Origin: Lachnospiraceae bacterium | Lineage (GTDB): Bacteria > Bacillota > Clostridia > Lachnospirales > Lachnospiraceae | NCBI GenBank assembly: GCA_910575555.1 | Contig: CAJTFX010000007.1 | Span: 172,404-236,403, forward strand | DNA: 64,000 nucleotides | Reading direction: 5' to 3' | In this document: piece after piece, positions 9,409-17,787 of the stretch | How the letters are laid out: each line of letters starts with the position of its first letter | Position numbering within the stretch: the stretch's first letter is position 1 | Program-made: the position numbers and the translations under genes | The notes under the pieces: model-generated | Seen by the model: the letters and a program-made list of their open reading frames with translations, nothing else | What the model was told of the DNA's origin: nothing | Database searches by the model: none

Positions 9409-11193
9409 ATGAGTGAGCAGATATCTTCCGTTTCACTGGAGCAGAATGAACAATTTCTAAAAAAGGCATATGGGAAGGCATTGATTCCCTGTATGTTGTC
9501 TATTTTAAGCGGTAATATTAATATCCTTGCAGATGGCATCCTTGTGGGGCAGCGGCTTGGGCCGGATGCCCTGGCTGCCATTAATTTCAGTTTACCAGTC
9601 TACCTGGTCCTGTGTATTGTGGGTTCCTTTCTTGTTTCAGGAACTGCTATCTGCGCAGCGGAGGCAATTGGCAATAATCAGAGCGACAAGGCGCAGGAGC
9701 TTTACAAGCTGTCAGTTTTCTGGTGTGTGTTTATTTCGGCAGTGGTTACGGCGGCAGGACTCTTGTGCATAAAACCTCTGATTGGCTTATTATGTTTTGA
9801 GGAAGCAGTATCGCCTTTAGTGATGGAATATGTTGGAGTTACCCTTGCTGGCACATTACCAAAAGTCCTGATTTACATTCCCTTCTGGTATCTTAGGCTG
9901 GATGGGAGAAATTCTCAGGTCACATGGATGATGCTTGTAATGGGTGCTGGAAATATCATACTGGATGTGCTGTTTTTGTATGTCTTTGACATGGGTGTGT
10001 TTGGGGCTGCCCTTGCCAGTGTTGTGGCAACGGCGCTGTCCTGTCTGCTGGGCTTCCTCTGGCTGTGCGACAAAAAGAGCAGTTTTTCTTTGGGCATGAG
10101 TGTTATATGCAAGGACATTTCCTTTCTATACATTGCCAAGGCGGGCAGTCCGTCCGCCTTGAATAATCTGTTTCAAACGCTGCGTGTAATGGTTGTAAAC
10201 ACATTACTTTTACAACATGGCGGCAGTGGATTGGTAGCAGCATTTACAGCAGTGAACTGTATTAGTGCATTTGAGGAGAGCGTTACCAGTGGCGTGCCAC
10301 AGGCGGCATCTGCAATGCTGGGGATTTACAGCGGAGAGCATGACAATAAGAGCGCATGTCTGCTGCTGGCAAGACAAGTCAAGAGCGGTATCCCCTATTG
10401 TCTGTTATTTTCCGCCGTTATCCTGGTTGGAGCAGATTTTATTAGGGATGCATACGGGCTGACGGATTCACTGAGATTTGCTTTTTTGTGCATGTCCCTC
10501 GGCATGATTCCTGCGCTGTGTAATTGCATTCTGTCAGGATACTATAATGTGTCAGGATATGTCATGTGGGCAAATGCCATTATTTTTCTACGCACGTTTG
10601 TTATGCCGTGTGCAAGTCTGTTTCTGCTTTGCCGGCAAAGCTTCAGTCCCTGGTGGTTTTTATTTACAGGTGAAATCCTTACGCTTCTTGTCTGGTTTGT
10701 GGCAACAGGCGTGTATCAACATTTTCACAAGTGTTGTTCCCGTTTTCTGTTGATGGACCATACGTTGGAGGAAACGGGCCGGGTGATTAATTTTTCTGTC
10801 CAGGGTAAGGAAGAGGCTATTTGCGATGCCAGCAGCAAGATTACGGTGTTCTGTGAGGAAAACGGCATGCTTCCTAAGCAGGTTATGCGTGTGAGTTTGG
10901 CGATGGAAGAGATGATGACATTGATTCTGTCTGTGAATCAGGAAAAAAACGTGGAATTCGACCTTCGGGTGTATTCTCTGCAGGGCGTTATCGGCATCCG
11001 CATCCGTTACAGCGGCAGAGAGTTCAATCCATTATGCCGCACAGAAGGCAGCGGACAGATGAGTGATGATGCACCTGGGAAGGAAGCGGGGGATTATGAT
11101 CTATATATGGGCATCCGCATGATTGAGGATATGGTGGAGGAGGCAATGTACCAGCGGACGTTTGGTATGAATACGATTCAAATTTACATATAA
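9409..11193 (+). CDS. MATE-family transporter fused to degenerate RsbW-like domain (copy 2)
   Basis: A paralogue of the gene at 6578 with the same layout: MATE transporter in residues 1-450 (ILADGILVGQRLG near the N-terminus) and an anti-sigma-kinase-like domain in the last 130. Here the nucleotide-binding residues are lost. The N-box reads MEEMMTLILSVN, with leucine where copy 1 has the Asn; the D-x-G box reads RYSGREFNP instead of RDDGIPFDP; the G-rich segment is also unlike. The tail therefore looks like a pseudokinase that might still bind a STAS partner. ATG 9409 has GAGAGCGT just upstream, a weak ribosome site, and the gene follows the STAS gene by 43 bp. MATE proteins mostly act singly, but the pair could export different products. 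Confidence 0.88.
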   Translation: MSEQISSVSLEQNEQFLKKAYGKALIPCMLSILSGNINILADGILVGQRLGPDALAAINFSLPVYLVLCIVGSFLVSGTAICAAEAIGNNQSDKAQELYKLSVFWCVFISAVVTAAGLLCIKPLIGLLCFEEAVSPLVMEYVGVTLAGTLPKVLIYIPFWYLRLDGRNSQVTWMMLVMGAGNIILDVLFLYVFDMGVFGAALASVVATALSCLLGFLWLCDKKSSFSLGMSVICKDISFLYIAKAGSPSALNNLFQTLRVMVVNTLLLQHGGSGLVAAFTAVNCISAFEESVTSGVPQAASAMLGIYSGEHDNKSACLLLARQVKSGIPYCLLFSAVILVGADFIRDAYGLTDSLRFAFLCMSLGMIPALCNCILSGYYNVSGYVMWANAIIFLRTFVMPCASLFLLCRQSFSPWWFLFTGEILTLLVWFVATGVYQHFHKCCSRFLLMDHTLEETGRVINFSVQGKEEAICDASSKITVFCEENGMLPKQVMRVSLAMEEMMTLILSVNQEKNVEFDLRVYSLQGVIGIRIRYSGREFNPLCRTEGSGQMSDDAPGKEAGDYDLYMGIRMIEDMVEEAMYQRTFGMNTIQIYI

Positions 11194-11211
11194 CAGGAGA
11201 CAGGGGACAGA

Positions 11212-12900
11212 ATGAAAACCAATTATGGAAAACTGGGGCAGGAATCTATGGATTCACTTAAGAATACCTCAGAACGATCAGCCCAAGTGCAAATGCAGCT
11301 GCTCGCTGAGCTCATGCACCGCAACCGTGAAACTGTATATGGCAAGAAATATGGTTTTGGGGCAATTAAGACTGTCGGGGAGTTCCAGAAAAAAGTTCCA
11401 CTTTGTGTATATGGTGATTATGAGGATTATATTCTGAGGATGATCGCAGGGGAGGAAAAGGTTCTGACAGAAGAGCCAGTGGTTTACTATTGTATCAGCT
11501 CTGGTACTACTGGAAATGCAAAGTATCTTCCGCTTACGGAGACAGATTTAAAGATTCAGTATACGTATGCATATGGCGTCCCTTTTGGCATGATAAAAGA
11601 TTATTACCGGAATTTGCCGGAAAATGAGGTTTTTGGTAAGATTTTTCAGATCGGGGAGTTTGCAAAGACCTATATGGAAAATGGTACAATGAATGGCATC
11701 CGGTCTGGATGTGTTTACCAGTGGCTGGACAGGGATGGACAATTTGATGCAGAGGATTACTGTGTGCCCAAGGAAGTGTTGTTTCCAGATACATTGGAAG
11801 ATTTGTGCTATGTTAAAGTGCGGTTTGCCTTGGCAGAGCAGGATCTTCGTGCTATTCATGGCGTTTTTGTCAACCGGGTAGCAGGAGTTTTGGACTATAT
11901 CTGCCGAAACTGGGAAATGCTGTTGAAGGATATGGAGCATGGAAGGGTGGATGAATGTGTAAGCCTGAGCGCTAAGTGGCGGAAATATGTAGAACAAAAG
12001 CTGCCACCCAACCCTTTGCGGGCAGCACAGCTGCGCCTTCTTTCCCATGATACGCTGCATAAGGGTATTATTAAGAAGATTTGGCCCAGGGTTCGGTATG
12101 TGCTGGCAATTGGCGGGAAATCCTTTGCTTATTATACAGAAAAGATGCAGGAATATGCAGGGGATATTCCCATCCATCCTTATGCCTATGCGGCTTCAGA
12201 AGGGATTTTCGGCATTGCAGAGAAGATGGATCAGACAGATCGTTATATTCTCTTTCCAGAGGCGGGGTTTTTTGAGTTTTTGCCACTAAATGAGGCGCAG
12301 ATAGAAGAAAAACGGCCTTTATTTATGTGGGAGATTAACATCGGGGAACGGTATGAACTTGTATTTACAAACCACTCCGGGCTGTATCGCTATTGTATGG
12401 GGGATGTGATAGAAGTGGTGGATTGGTATGGGCAAGCTCCCATCGTACAGTTTTGTTATCGTAAAAATCAGGTACTCAATATTGCCGGAGAAAAAAGTAA
12501 CCTGGAACAGCTTACAGAGGCTGTCAGACAGTTTGCGCTGCATATGCAATGTGAAATTATTGGGTATTGCGTACAGGAAGATATGTCAGACCTATTGCCA
12601 CGGTATCAGTTTCATCTGGAATGTACAGATCTCAGCATTTCAGGTGCAGAAGATATTTTAGATGAGTGCCTGTGCCGTGTAAATTATGAATATCAAGGTT
12701 GCCGGAAGATGAATGAAATTGGCAAAGTTCGGATTTCCTATCTGTGCGCAGGAAGTTTTGGACGTTATGAGGAACAATTGGCAAAGAATGGCAAGATGAT
12801 GGGACAAAGCAAGCAGGTCTGCATTCTGGACACAGAGGAAAAGAAGCAGTTTTTTGCTTCCAGGGAGAACAAACGCGCTGTTGGGGAAAGGAAGACGTAG
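11212..12900 (+). CDS. GH3-family acyl-acid-amido synthetase-like protein
   Basis: The product has 562 residues. The nucleotide-binding loop CISSGTTGNAKYLPLTE (near residue 97) and the later YRYCMGDVIEV are hallmarks of the GH3 branch of the ANL superfamily. Plant GH3 enzymes adenylate a carboxylic acid (auxin, jasmonate) and couple it to an amino acid; bacterial members are mostly uncharacterised. Their placement beside an NRPS suggests acyl capping of an amino acid or supply of a building block, which is inference. It starts at ATG 11212 after AGGAGACAGGGGAC, 18 bp behind the second MATE fusion, and its stop touches the start of the phosphatase gene, so co-transcription is likely. There is no carrier domain and no signal peptide. 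Confidence 0.85.
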   Translation: MKTNYGKLGQESMDSLKNTSERSAQVQMQLLAELMHRNRETVYGKKYGFGAIKTVGEFQKKVPLCVYGDYEDYILRMIAGEEKVLTEEPVVYYCISSGTTGNAKYLPLTETDLKIQYTYAYGVPFGMIKDYYRNLPENEVFGKIFQIGEFAKTYMENGTMNGIRSGCVYQWLDRDGQFDAEDYCVPKEVLFPDTLEDLCYVKVRFALAEQDLRAIHGVFVNRVAGVLDYICRNWEMLLKDMEHGRVDECVSLSAKWRKYVEQKLPPNPLRAAQLRLLSHDTLHKGIIKKIWPRVRYVLAIGGKSFAYYTEKMQEYAGDIPIHPYAYAASEGIFGIAEKMDQTDRYILFPEAGFFEFLPLNEAQIEEKRPLFMWEINIGERYELVFTNHSGLYRYCMGDVIEVVDWYGQAPIVQFCYRKNQVLNIAGEKSNLEQLTEAVRQFALHMQCEIIGYCVQEDMSDLLPRYQFHLECTDLSISGAEDILDECLCRVNYEYQGCRKMNEIGKVRISYLCAGSFGRYEEQLAKNGKMMGQSKQVCILDTEEKKQFFASRENKRAVGERKT

Positions 12901-12901
12901 A

Positions 12902-14533
12902 ATGAAAAAAAGGATTACCGGACTTACGGGAAAATTGACCCTTGCCATCATAATCTTTGGCATTTTACTGGGGGCAATCATCAGTATCATTGGCTATCGG
13001 GAATTTACATCTGTATTAGAGCGACAGTACAATGATTCGGCTTATGAAATTGCAGAGACTGCGGCAGGTTACTTAAATCCAGACAAATTTGAAGAATATT
13101 TATCCACAGGGGACACGGATGAGGAGTACCACAAGATTGAAAAACGGCTGGATGATTTGGTGGATGCCACCAACACCACATTGATTTATGTGGCGAAGGT
13201 TGATACTTCAGATTACCGAACCCTTACTTATATTTATGACTCAGTGAACTCCGCCAGCGGCTTTGACCGTTATCCTCTAGGTTATACGGCAGTTGGCGTG
13301 ACTGAGGAGTATGTGAATAATGTGCGAGGTATCATCACCAAAGGTGAGCGTGCCACGGAGTATCTTTATTCTTATTCGGAGGAATCTGGGGCCCATACAA
13401 CCGCAGGCATTGCTATATATGATTCAAAAGGAAAAATTGTGGCAATCCTTGGCGTAGAGAAAGCTATGACAAGACTGGAAAATGCCCGAAATACCTATGT
13501 AAAAGACGTACTCCTTGGCGTCTTAGCCGCTGTCTGTCTGTTTCTCCTTGTGTATAGTATGTTCCTGTACCGGGAAGTCCTGCTGCCGATCCTTGCCATC
13601 ACAGACGAAGCCAAACGTTTTGCGGATTCTAATACGCCCTCAGATAAGCTGTCCGCCATTAACAAGAATGACGAAATTGGCGTGTTGGCAAAGGCTGTGG
13701 GTAAGATGGAAACGGATATTGTGGAATATGTAGAAAATCTTACATTGGTCACTGCAGAGAAGGAGCGGATTGGAGCGGAGCTGTCCATTGCCACGCAGAT
13801 ACAGGCAAATATGCTGCCTGGAATTTTCCCGGCGTTTCCAGATAAAACGGAGTTTGATATCTATGCCACCATGAATCCGGCAAAGGAGGTCGGCGGTGAT
13901 TTCTATGATTTCTTCATGGTAGATGACAGACATCTGGCGGTTGTCATGGCGGACGTCTCAGGAAAAGGCGTGCCGGCGGCGCTGTTTATGGTGATTGGAA
14001 AGACCTTGATTAAAGACCATACACAGCCAGGCAGGGATTTGGGTGATGTGTTCACAGAGGTCAATGACCTCTTATGCGAGTCTAACAGTGAAGGGCTGTT
14101 TATCACTGCCTTTGAGGGTGTGCTTGATCTTGTGAGCGGCGAGTTTACATTTGTCAATGCAGGCCATGAAATTCCGTTTATCTACAAAAAGGATGGCAGC
14201 TATGAACCCTATAAAATCCGTGCGGGCTTTGTGCTTGCCGGCATGGAAGGGATACATTATAAGTGCGGCACGATGCAGTTATCCCCCGGTGACCGGCTTT
14301 TTCAGTATACAGACGGCGTAACAGAGGCAACGGATAAGGACGGCAGGCTCTATGGCATGGGACGGTTGGGAGAAATCCTTACACAGAATGCAGCTTTACC
14401 GCCGATGGAACTGTTGGGCAAAATCAAAGAAGATATTGATGTTTTTGTGGGCGATGCGCCGCAATTTGATGATATTACCATGTTATGTCTGGAATACAGG
14501 GAGAGGATGCATAATGAAGGAATTAAAAATTGA
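12902..14533 (+). CDS. Membrane sensor SpoIIE/RsbU-type serine phosphatase with HAMP domain
   Basis: The product has 543 residues from ATG 12902, which follows GGAAAGGAAGACGTAG and lies one base after the GH3 stop. The N-terminal helix (about 13-35), an extracytoplasmic sensor segment of about 160 residues and a second helix (about 205-225) are followed by a HAMP linker (ITDEAKRFADSN region). The cytoplasmic PPM-type phosphatase has the metal-binding aspartates in VGGDFYDF, MADVSGKGVPAA, QYTDGVTEATD and FDDITM. RsbU/SpoIIE enzymes dephosphorylate a STAS antagonist; the STAS protein at 9066 is the obvious substrate. The gene overlaps the following kinase gene by 20 bp, so the two are translationally coupled. 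The signal sensed outside the cell is unknown. Confidence 0.9.
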   Translation: MKKRITGLTGKLTLAIIIFGILLGAIISIIGYREFTSVLERQYNDSAYEIAETAAGYLNPDKFEEYLSTGDTDEEYHKIEKRLDDLVDATNTTLIYVAKVDTSDYRTLTYIYDSVNSASGFDRYPLGYTAVGVTEEYVNNVRGIITKGERATEYLYSYSEESGAHTTAGIAIYDSKGKIVAILGVEKAMTRLENARNTYVKDVLLGVLAAVCLFLLVYSMFLYREVLLPILAITDEAKRFADSNTPSDKLSAINKNDEIGVLAKAVGKMETDIVEYVENLTLVTAEKERIGAELSIATQIQANMLPGIFPAFPDKTEFDIYATMNPAKEVGGDFYDFFMVDDRHLAVVMADVSGKGVPAALFMVIGKTLIKDHTQPGRDLGDVFTEVNDLLCESNSEGLFITAFEGVLDLVSGEFTFVNAGHEIPFIYKKDGSYEPYKIRAGFVLAGMEGIHYKCGTMQLSPGDRLFQYTDGVTEATDKDGRLYGMGRLGEILTQNAALPPMELLGKIKEDIDVFVGDAPQFDDITMLCLEYRERMHNEGIKN

Positions 14534-14921
14534 TGCAACAGTAGAAAATATAGAAAAAGTGACAGCGTTTGTAGATGAGCAGTTAACACAGCTGAATTGC
14601 CCGATGAAAGCGCAAATGCAGATTAACATTGCCATTGACGAGCTTTTTGGCAATATTGCGCACTATGCCTACAATCCCAAGACAGGTTCGGCAACTGTCC
14701 GTATTGACGTCTTGGAGGACCCTCTTTCTGTGGTGGTGACATTTATCGACAATGGCAAGGCTTATGACCCGCTTGCCAGAAAAGACCCTGATGTGGCGCT
14801 TACGGCAGAAGAACGGGAAATTGGCGGACTTGGCATCTATATGGTGAAGAAATCCATGGATGAGATTTCTTATGAATATAAGGATGGGCAGAATATCTTG
14901 CGCATTAAGAAAAAAATATAA
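14514..14921 (+). CDS. RsbW-like anti-sigma factor serine kinase
   Basis: A single GHKL ATPase domain of 135 residues. The N-box INIAIDELFGNIAHYAY, the D-x-G box FIDNGKAYDP and the glycine segment IGGLGIYMVKK are all intact, so it should bind ATP. It starts at ATG 14514, inside the last codons of the phosphatase gene, with GGGAGAGGATGC just upstream. Proteins of this type hold a sigma factor or another effector and phosphorylate their STAS antagonist. Together with the STAS gene at 9066 and the phosphatase it completes a partner switch. It is the last recognisable gene of the NRPS-associated run; no clear terminator follows in the 165 bp to the next gene. Confidence 0.9.
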   Translation: MKELKIDATVENIEKVTAFVDEQLTQLNCPMKAQMQINIAIDELFGNIAHYAYNPKTGSATVRIDVLEDPLSVVVTFIDNGKAYDPLARKDPDVALTAEEREIGGLGIYMVKKSMDEISYEYKDGQNILRIKKKI

Positions 14922-15085
14922 TGGGAAGTTATGCAGGCTTGAGAATGAAAAAAGTGTAATAGTGGCTGATTCCGAAAACGTATGCAGACCGGATACGCGG
15001 CAGGACTCGGCGGCAATGCATTCCCTGTAAGCACCCTCCACTTCTTTCTGAATATATTAGTAAAAAAGAAAGGAGTTGGAATATT

Positions 15086-15997
15086 TTGAGTTTTCATGAA
15101 TTATTTTGGGGAATCCTGGCAATTCTTGCTGTTTTGACAGTGATCCTGTTCTGCTGCAGAATCCATCGGCGCAGGAGGGCCAAATGTCTGGTGAAGCAGA
15201 AATGCGAACAGGAAAAATACCAGGAAATCAACCGGGCATTGGAACCCTTCGGATTTGCCTACAGCCTGTCCAAAGACATTTTCTATTCGTTGGAAAACGC
15301 CTGGCAGAAAAATTTCGGCTATGGAAAAATATATGATGAAATGGCCCCTGCAATGAATATGATGATTGACTGCGAACCCATCTATTTTGAATATGGGGGA
15401 AAGCGCCGGATGATTGAATTCTGGAAAGGGCAGTATGGAATTACCACTGGCGCTGAAGTGGGAATTTATATAGAAAAAGAAAGAAGCGGACATCAGAATC
15501 CGGAAGATGTTTTTTACGACTGTGTATCTGAGGAAGATCAGCTTCCCATTCATATGAAGCTTTACAAAAACGGCAAACTGCTGTTTCAGAGAATCGAATG
15601 CCACTGGTGGCTGACAGGCTTTGTACTGGGGAAATTTTCCTATCCGGGAGAACTGATCCTGGAAGCCTCCATTACTTTTGAGGACAGAAAAATGATGGAG
15701 GAATTCATCAAAGGCTGTTACCGGGCAGGATATCAGCCGGAGGATCTGCGGATATTCCGCAATCAGGTATCCCTGCGCATCTATCAGCCCAAACATCCCC
15801 AGACCTCCCTTTATGGGAAATTATTCCGGAAATTTATTCAGTGGCAGAACTGCCATAACTGTAAATTATATCACAGAATCACAAAAGACTTCTCCCGAAC
15901 CATTGACAAATTATATTATCTGATGTTGGCGTATCCCAGAATTTTTGCTTTTATCACTAAAACAGGACGCATTGCCTGGGAGAAACAACAAAGATGA
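15086..15997 (+). CDS. DUF4474-type membrane-anchored protein
   Basis: The product has 303 residues. One N-terminal membrane helix (about residues 5-25) is followed by basic HRRRRAK, so the body is probably cytoplasmic. The segment GFAYSLSKDIFYSLENAW and the later EVGIYIE resemble DUF4474 proteins of Clostridia, whose function is unknown. The start is TTG 15086, chosen because AAAGGAG ends about 12 bases upstream and the frame then runs straight into the membrane helix. It overlaps the metallophosphoesterase by four bases (ATGA), so the two form a translationally coupled pair. Whether this pair belongs to the NRPS operon is unclear; a 165-bp gap separates them. Confidence 0.75.
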   Translation: MSFHELFWGILAILAVLTVILFCCRIHRRRRAKCLVKQKCEQEKYQEINRALEPFGFAYSLSKDIFYSLENAWQKNFGYGKIYDEMAPAMNMMIDCEPIYFEYGGKRRMIEFWKGQYGITTGAEVGIYIEKERSGHQNPEDVFYDCVSEEDQLPIHMKLYKNGKLLFQRIECHWWLTGFVLGKFSYPGELILEASITFEDRKMMEEFIKGCYRAGYQPEDLRIFRNQVSLRIYQPKHPQTSLYGKLFRKFIQWQNCHNCKLYHRITKDFSRTIDKLYYLMLAYPRIFAFITKTGRIAWEKQQR

Positions 15998-16899
15998 GCC
16001 GCACCGAAAGGAAACTGAATCAGGCTTATGAAAATGCCCTCTGCGTCCCCATCCACCTGGGCAGCCGCATTGTGCTGATGAGCGACTGCCACCGGGGCAT
16101 CGGCAACTGGGGCGATAATTTTCAGTCAAACCAGAATTTGTTTTTTGCTGCGCTGCAGTACTACAACCGGAGAAATTTCACCTATATTGAACTGGGAGAC
16201 GGAGATGAGCTGTGGGAAAACCGGGATCTGCAGGAAATTGTGCGGATACACAGCAATCAGTTCTGGATTATGGGAGAGTTCTACAAAAATCAGCGGTTTT
16301 ATATGTTATACGGCAACCACGATCGGAAAAAGCAGCAGCAAAAGTACTTTCAGACGAAATGCAGATCCTATTACTGTGCAGTGGAGGACAGTGAAAAAAA
16401 CCTTTTTCCGGATATGAAAGTCTATGAAGCCATCCGTCTGATTGAAACCTGCAGCAAAACAGAAATTTTTCTGGTGCACGGGCATCAGGGTGATCTCCTT
16501 AACGATACGCTCTGGAGGCTTACCCGTTTTCTGGTGAGATATCTCTGGCGTCCTCTGGAACTGGCCGGATGCAACGATCCCACCAGCGCAGCTAAAAATT
16601 ACCGGAAAAAGGAAAAGACGGAGAAGCGACTGGCAGAATGGGCCGGCAAGTACCAGAGGCTTCTGGTGGCCGGCCATACCCACAGACCGGCATTTCCCAA
16701 GCCCGGAGAAGGTTATTACTTTAATGACGGAAGCTGTGTCCATCCCCGCTGCATCACCGCCCTGGAACTGGAACGGGGAAATATTTCCCTGGTAAAATGG
16801 AGCGCTAAGGTGCGGGAGGACAACGTGGTTTATATCGGCAGGGATGTGCTGGAAGGGCCGCAGCCTATACTGGAATATGGAAAATCCCAAACCGTTTGA
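15994..16899 (+). CDS. Calcineurin-like metallophosphoesterase
   Basis: The product has 301 residues and shows the metallophosphoesterase metal-ligand series in order: SDCHRG (about 30), GDGDELWE (about 68), GNHD (about 108), VHGHQGD (about 162) and AGHTHRP (about 226). The first block is DxH with a Cys between, and the second begins GDG rather than GD. There is no signal peptide or membrane segment. Substrates in this family range from UDP-sugar lipids to nucleotides and cannot be told from sequence. It starts within the stop of the DUF4474 gene (ATGA), suggesting a joint function, possibly in the envelope given the anchored partner. Confidence 0.88.
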   Translation: MSRTERKLNQAYENALCVPIHLGSRIVLMSDCHRGIGNWGDNFQSNQNLFFAALQYYNRRNFTYIELGDGDELWENRDLQEIVRIHSNQFWIMGEFYKNQRFYMLYGNHDRKKQQQKYFQTKCRSYYCAVEDSEKNLFPDMKVYEAIRLIETCSKTEIFLVHGHQGDLLNDTLWRLTRFLVRYLWRPLELAGCNDPTSAAKNYRKKEKTEKRLAEWAGKYQRLLVAGHTHRPAFPKPGEGYYFNDGSCVHPRCITALELERGNISLVKWSAKVREDNVVYIGRDVLEGPQPILEYGKSQTV

Positions 16900-16932
16900 G
16901 AAATATTACTCCGGCGGTTAAATATCGCAAAA

Positions 16933-16958
16933 ATCATTTTTCTTAATGCGACAGCTTC
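16933..16958. repeat. Solo end of GCTGTCGCA-type dispersed element
   Basis: These 26 bases are identical to the right end of the 97-bp element at 40708-40804 and, reverse-complemented, resemble the sequence at 50450. No matching opposite end is seen nearby, so this is a truncated or solo copy. It lies in the 168-bp gap between the phosphoesterase and the sigma-like gene. Confidence 0.75.
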
Positions 16959-17067
16959 ATAAGAAAAAATTAAGAATTAAAAGAAGAAATATAAAACACT
17001 CATATGGTAGTCTTAAGCTATCACTAAGACAGCATATTCAGGGAAACCGGAAAGACGGGTGTTTGAT

Positions 17068-17688
17068 ATGAAGATATGCAAAGAAAATTATGTATCACAA
17101 TTGAGGCTTCATAACGGAAAAGCACTGGAATTTTTCATTATGGAACAGGGAGAGCGTATGATCTCCATTATCAGAAAACATTTATTTACCCTGCCGCATC
17201 TTCAGCAGGAATGCCTTCTGGATACCATCAGAACCATTTGGAATCATATCGACAGCTTTCATTATAAAAATGAATTTGATAACTGGATTGGCGCCGTTGC
17301 CAGATACCGCTGCCTGGAATTTCTGAAAATCCATCAGAAAGAGGCCACCATCGCCTGGCTGATCGAAAAGGAAATCGCAGAAGAGAAGGAGGTAATGGTA
17401 AGCTGTCTGAATCCCAGGGAACAGGAATTGTTTTACCGCTTTTATGTGGGAGAAGCATTTGAGGCAGCCAACCAGAAGGGCGCTGATGTAGTTTACCATG
17501 ATATGTACGAGTTGCTGAACCGGATTGATACTGATATCTTTGAATATGAGAAAGAACAGCTGACGCCGGAAGAAAAAGAGGCGCTTTGCCGTCAGCTGCA
17601 GTCTCTTTTAAAAGAGAAGAAGCGCAGGTTTTCCCTGAAAAAATATTTTAATTTCTGTTTTCAAAATACAGCTTTTATGAATTGTTAA
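17068..17688 (+). CDS. Sigma-70/ECF-like protein with an unclear region 4
   Basis: The product is 206 residues. Residues 15-90 resemble ECF sigma region 2: a helix pair around FIMEQGERMISIIRKHLF, then DNWIGAVARYRCLEFLK, matching the usual W-x-x-x-I-A-R-N-x-C-x-D-x-L-R pattern. The C-terminal half (LNPREQELFYRFYVGEAF) starts like region 4, but I cannot see a clear helix-turn-helix. Divergent ECF factors of Lachnospiraceae look like this, yet the assignment is moderate. ATG 17068 is preferred over GTG 17059, which has no ribosome site at a usable distance; the site for 17068 is also weak. It is monocistronic and ends at a strong hairpin. No anti-sigma gene is adjacent. Confidence 0.55.
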   Translation: MKICKENYVSQLRLHNGKALEFFIMEQGERMISIIRKHLFTLPHLQQECLLDTIRTIWNHIDSFHYKNEFDNWIGAVARYRCLEFLKIHQKEATIAWLIEKEIAEEKEVMVSCLNPREQELFYRFYVGEAFEAANQKGADVVYHDMYELLNRIDTDIFEYEKEQLTPEEKEALCRQLQSLLKEKKRRFSLKKYFNFCFQNTAFMNC

Positions 17689-17691
17689 ATG

Positions 17692-17711
17692 GATGGCCAT
17701 GCGGCCCGCCG
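17692..17711 (+). repeat. Short copy of the GGCCATGCGGCCCGCCG dispersed repeat
   Basis: GGATGGCCATGCGGCCCGCC here matches the start of the repeat at 42049 and the reverse complement of the core of the duplicated unit at 27354-27505. Only the first 20 or so bases are present, directly behind the sigma-like gene and before a terminator. Confidence 0.75.
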
Positions 17712-17727
17712 GAGTAATATATAGTTA

Positions 17728-17765
17728 CGGCAAGGCTCTTTCGCAATTGCGGGAGAGCCTTGCCG
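17728..17765. terminator. Bidirectional hairpin between convergent genes
   Basis: CGGCAAGGCTCT and AGAGCCTTGCCG form a perfect 12-bp stem that can extend inward (TTCGC/GCGGG). It lies between the sigma-like gene and the convergent antiporter gene and is GC-rich; only a short T run follows. Confidence 0.8.
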
Positions 17766-17787
17766 TTTCCGGAATTGATTCCTCTCA

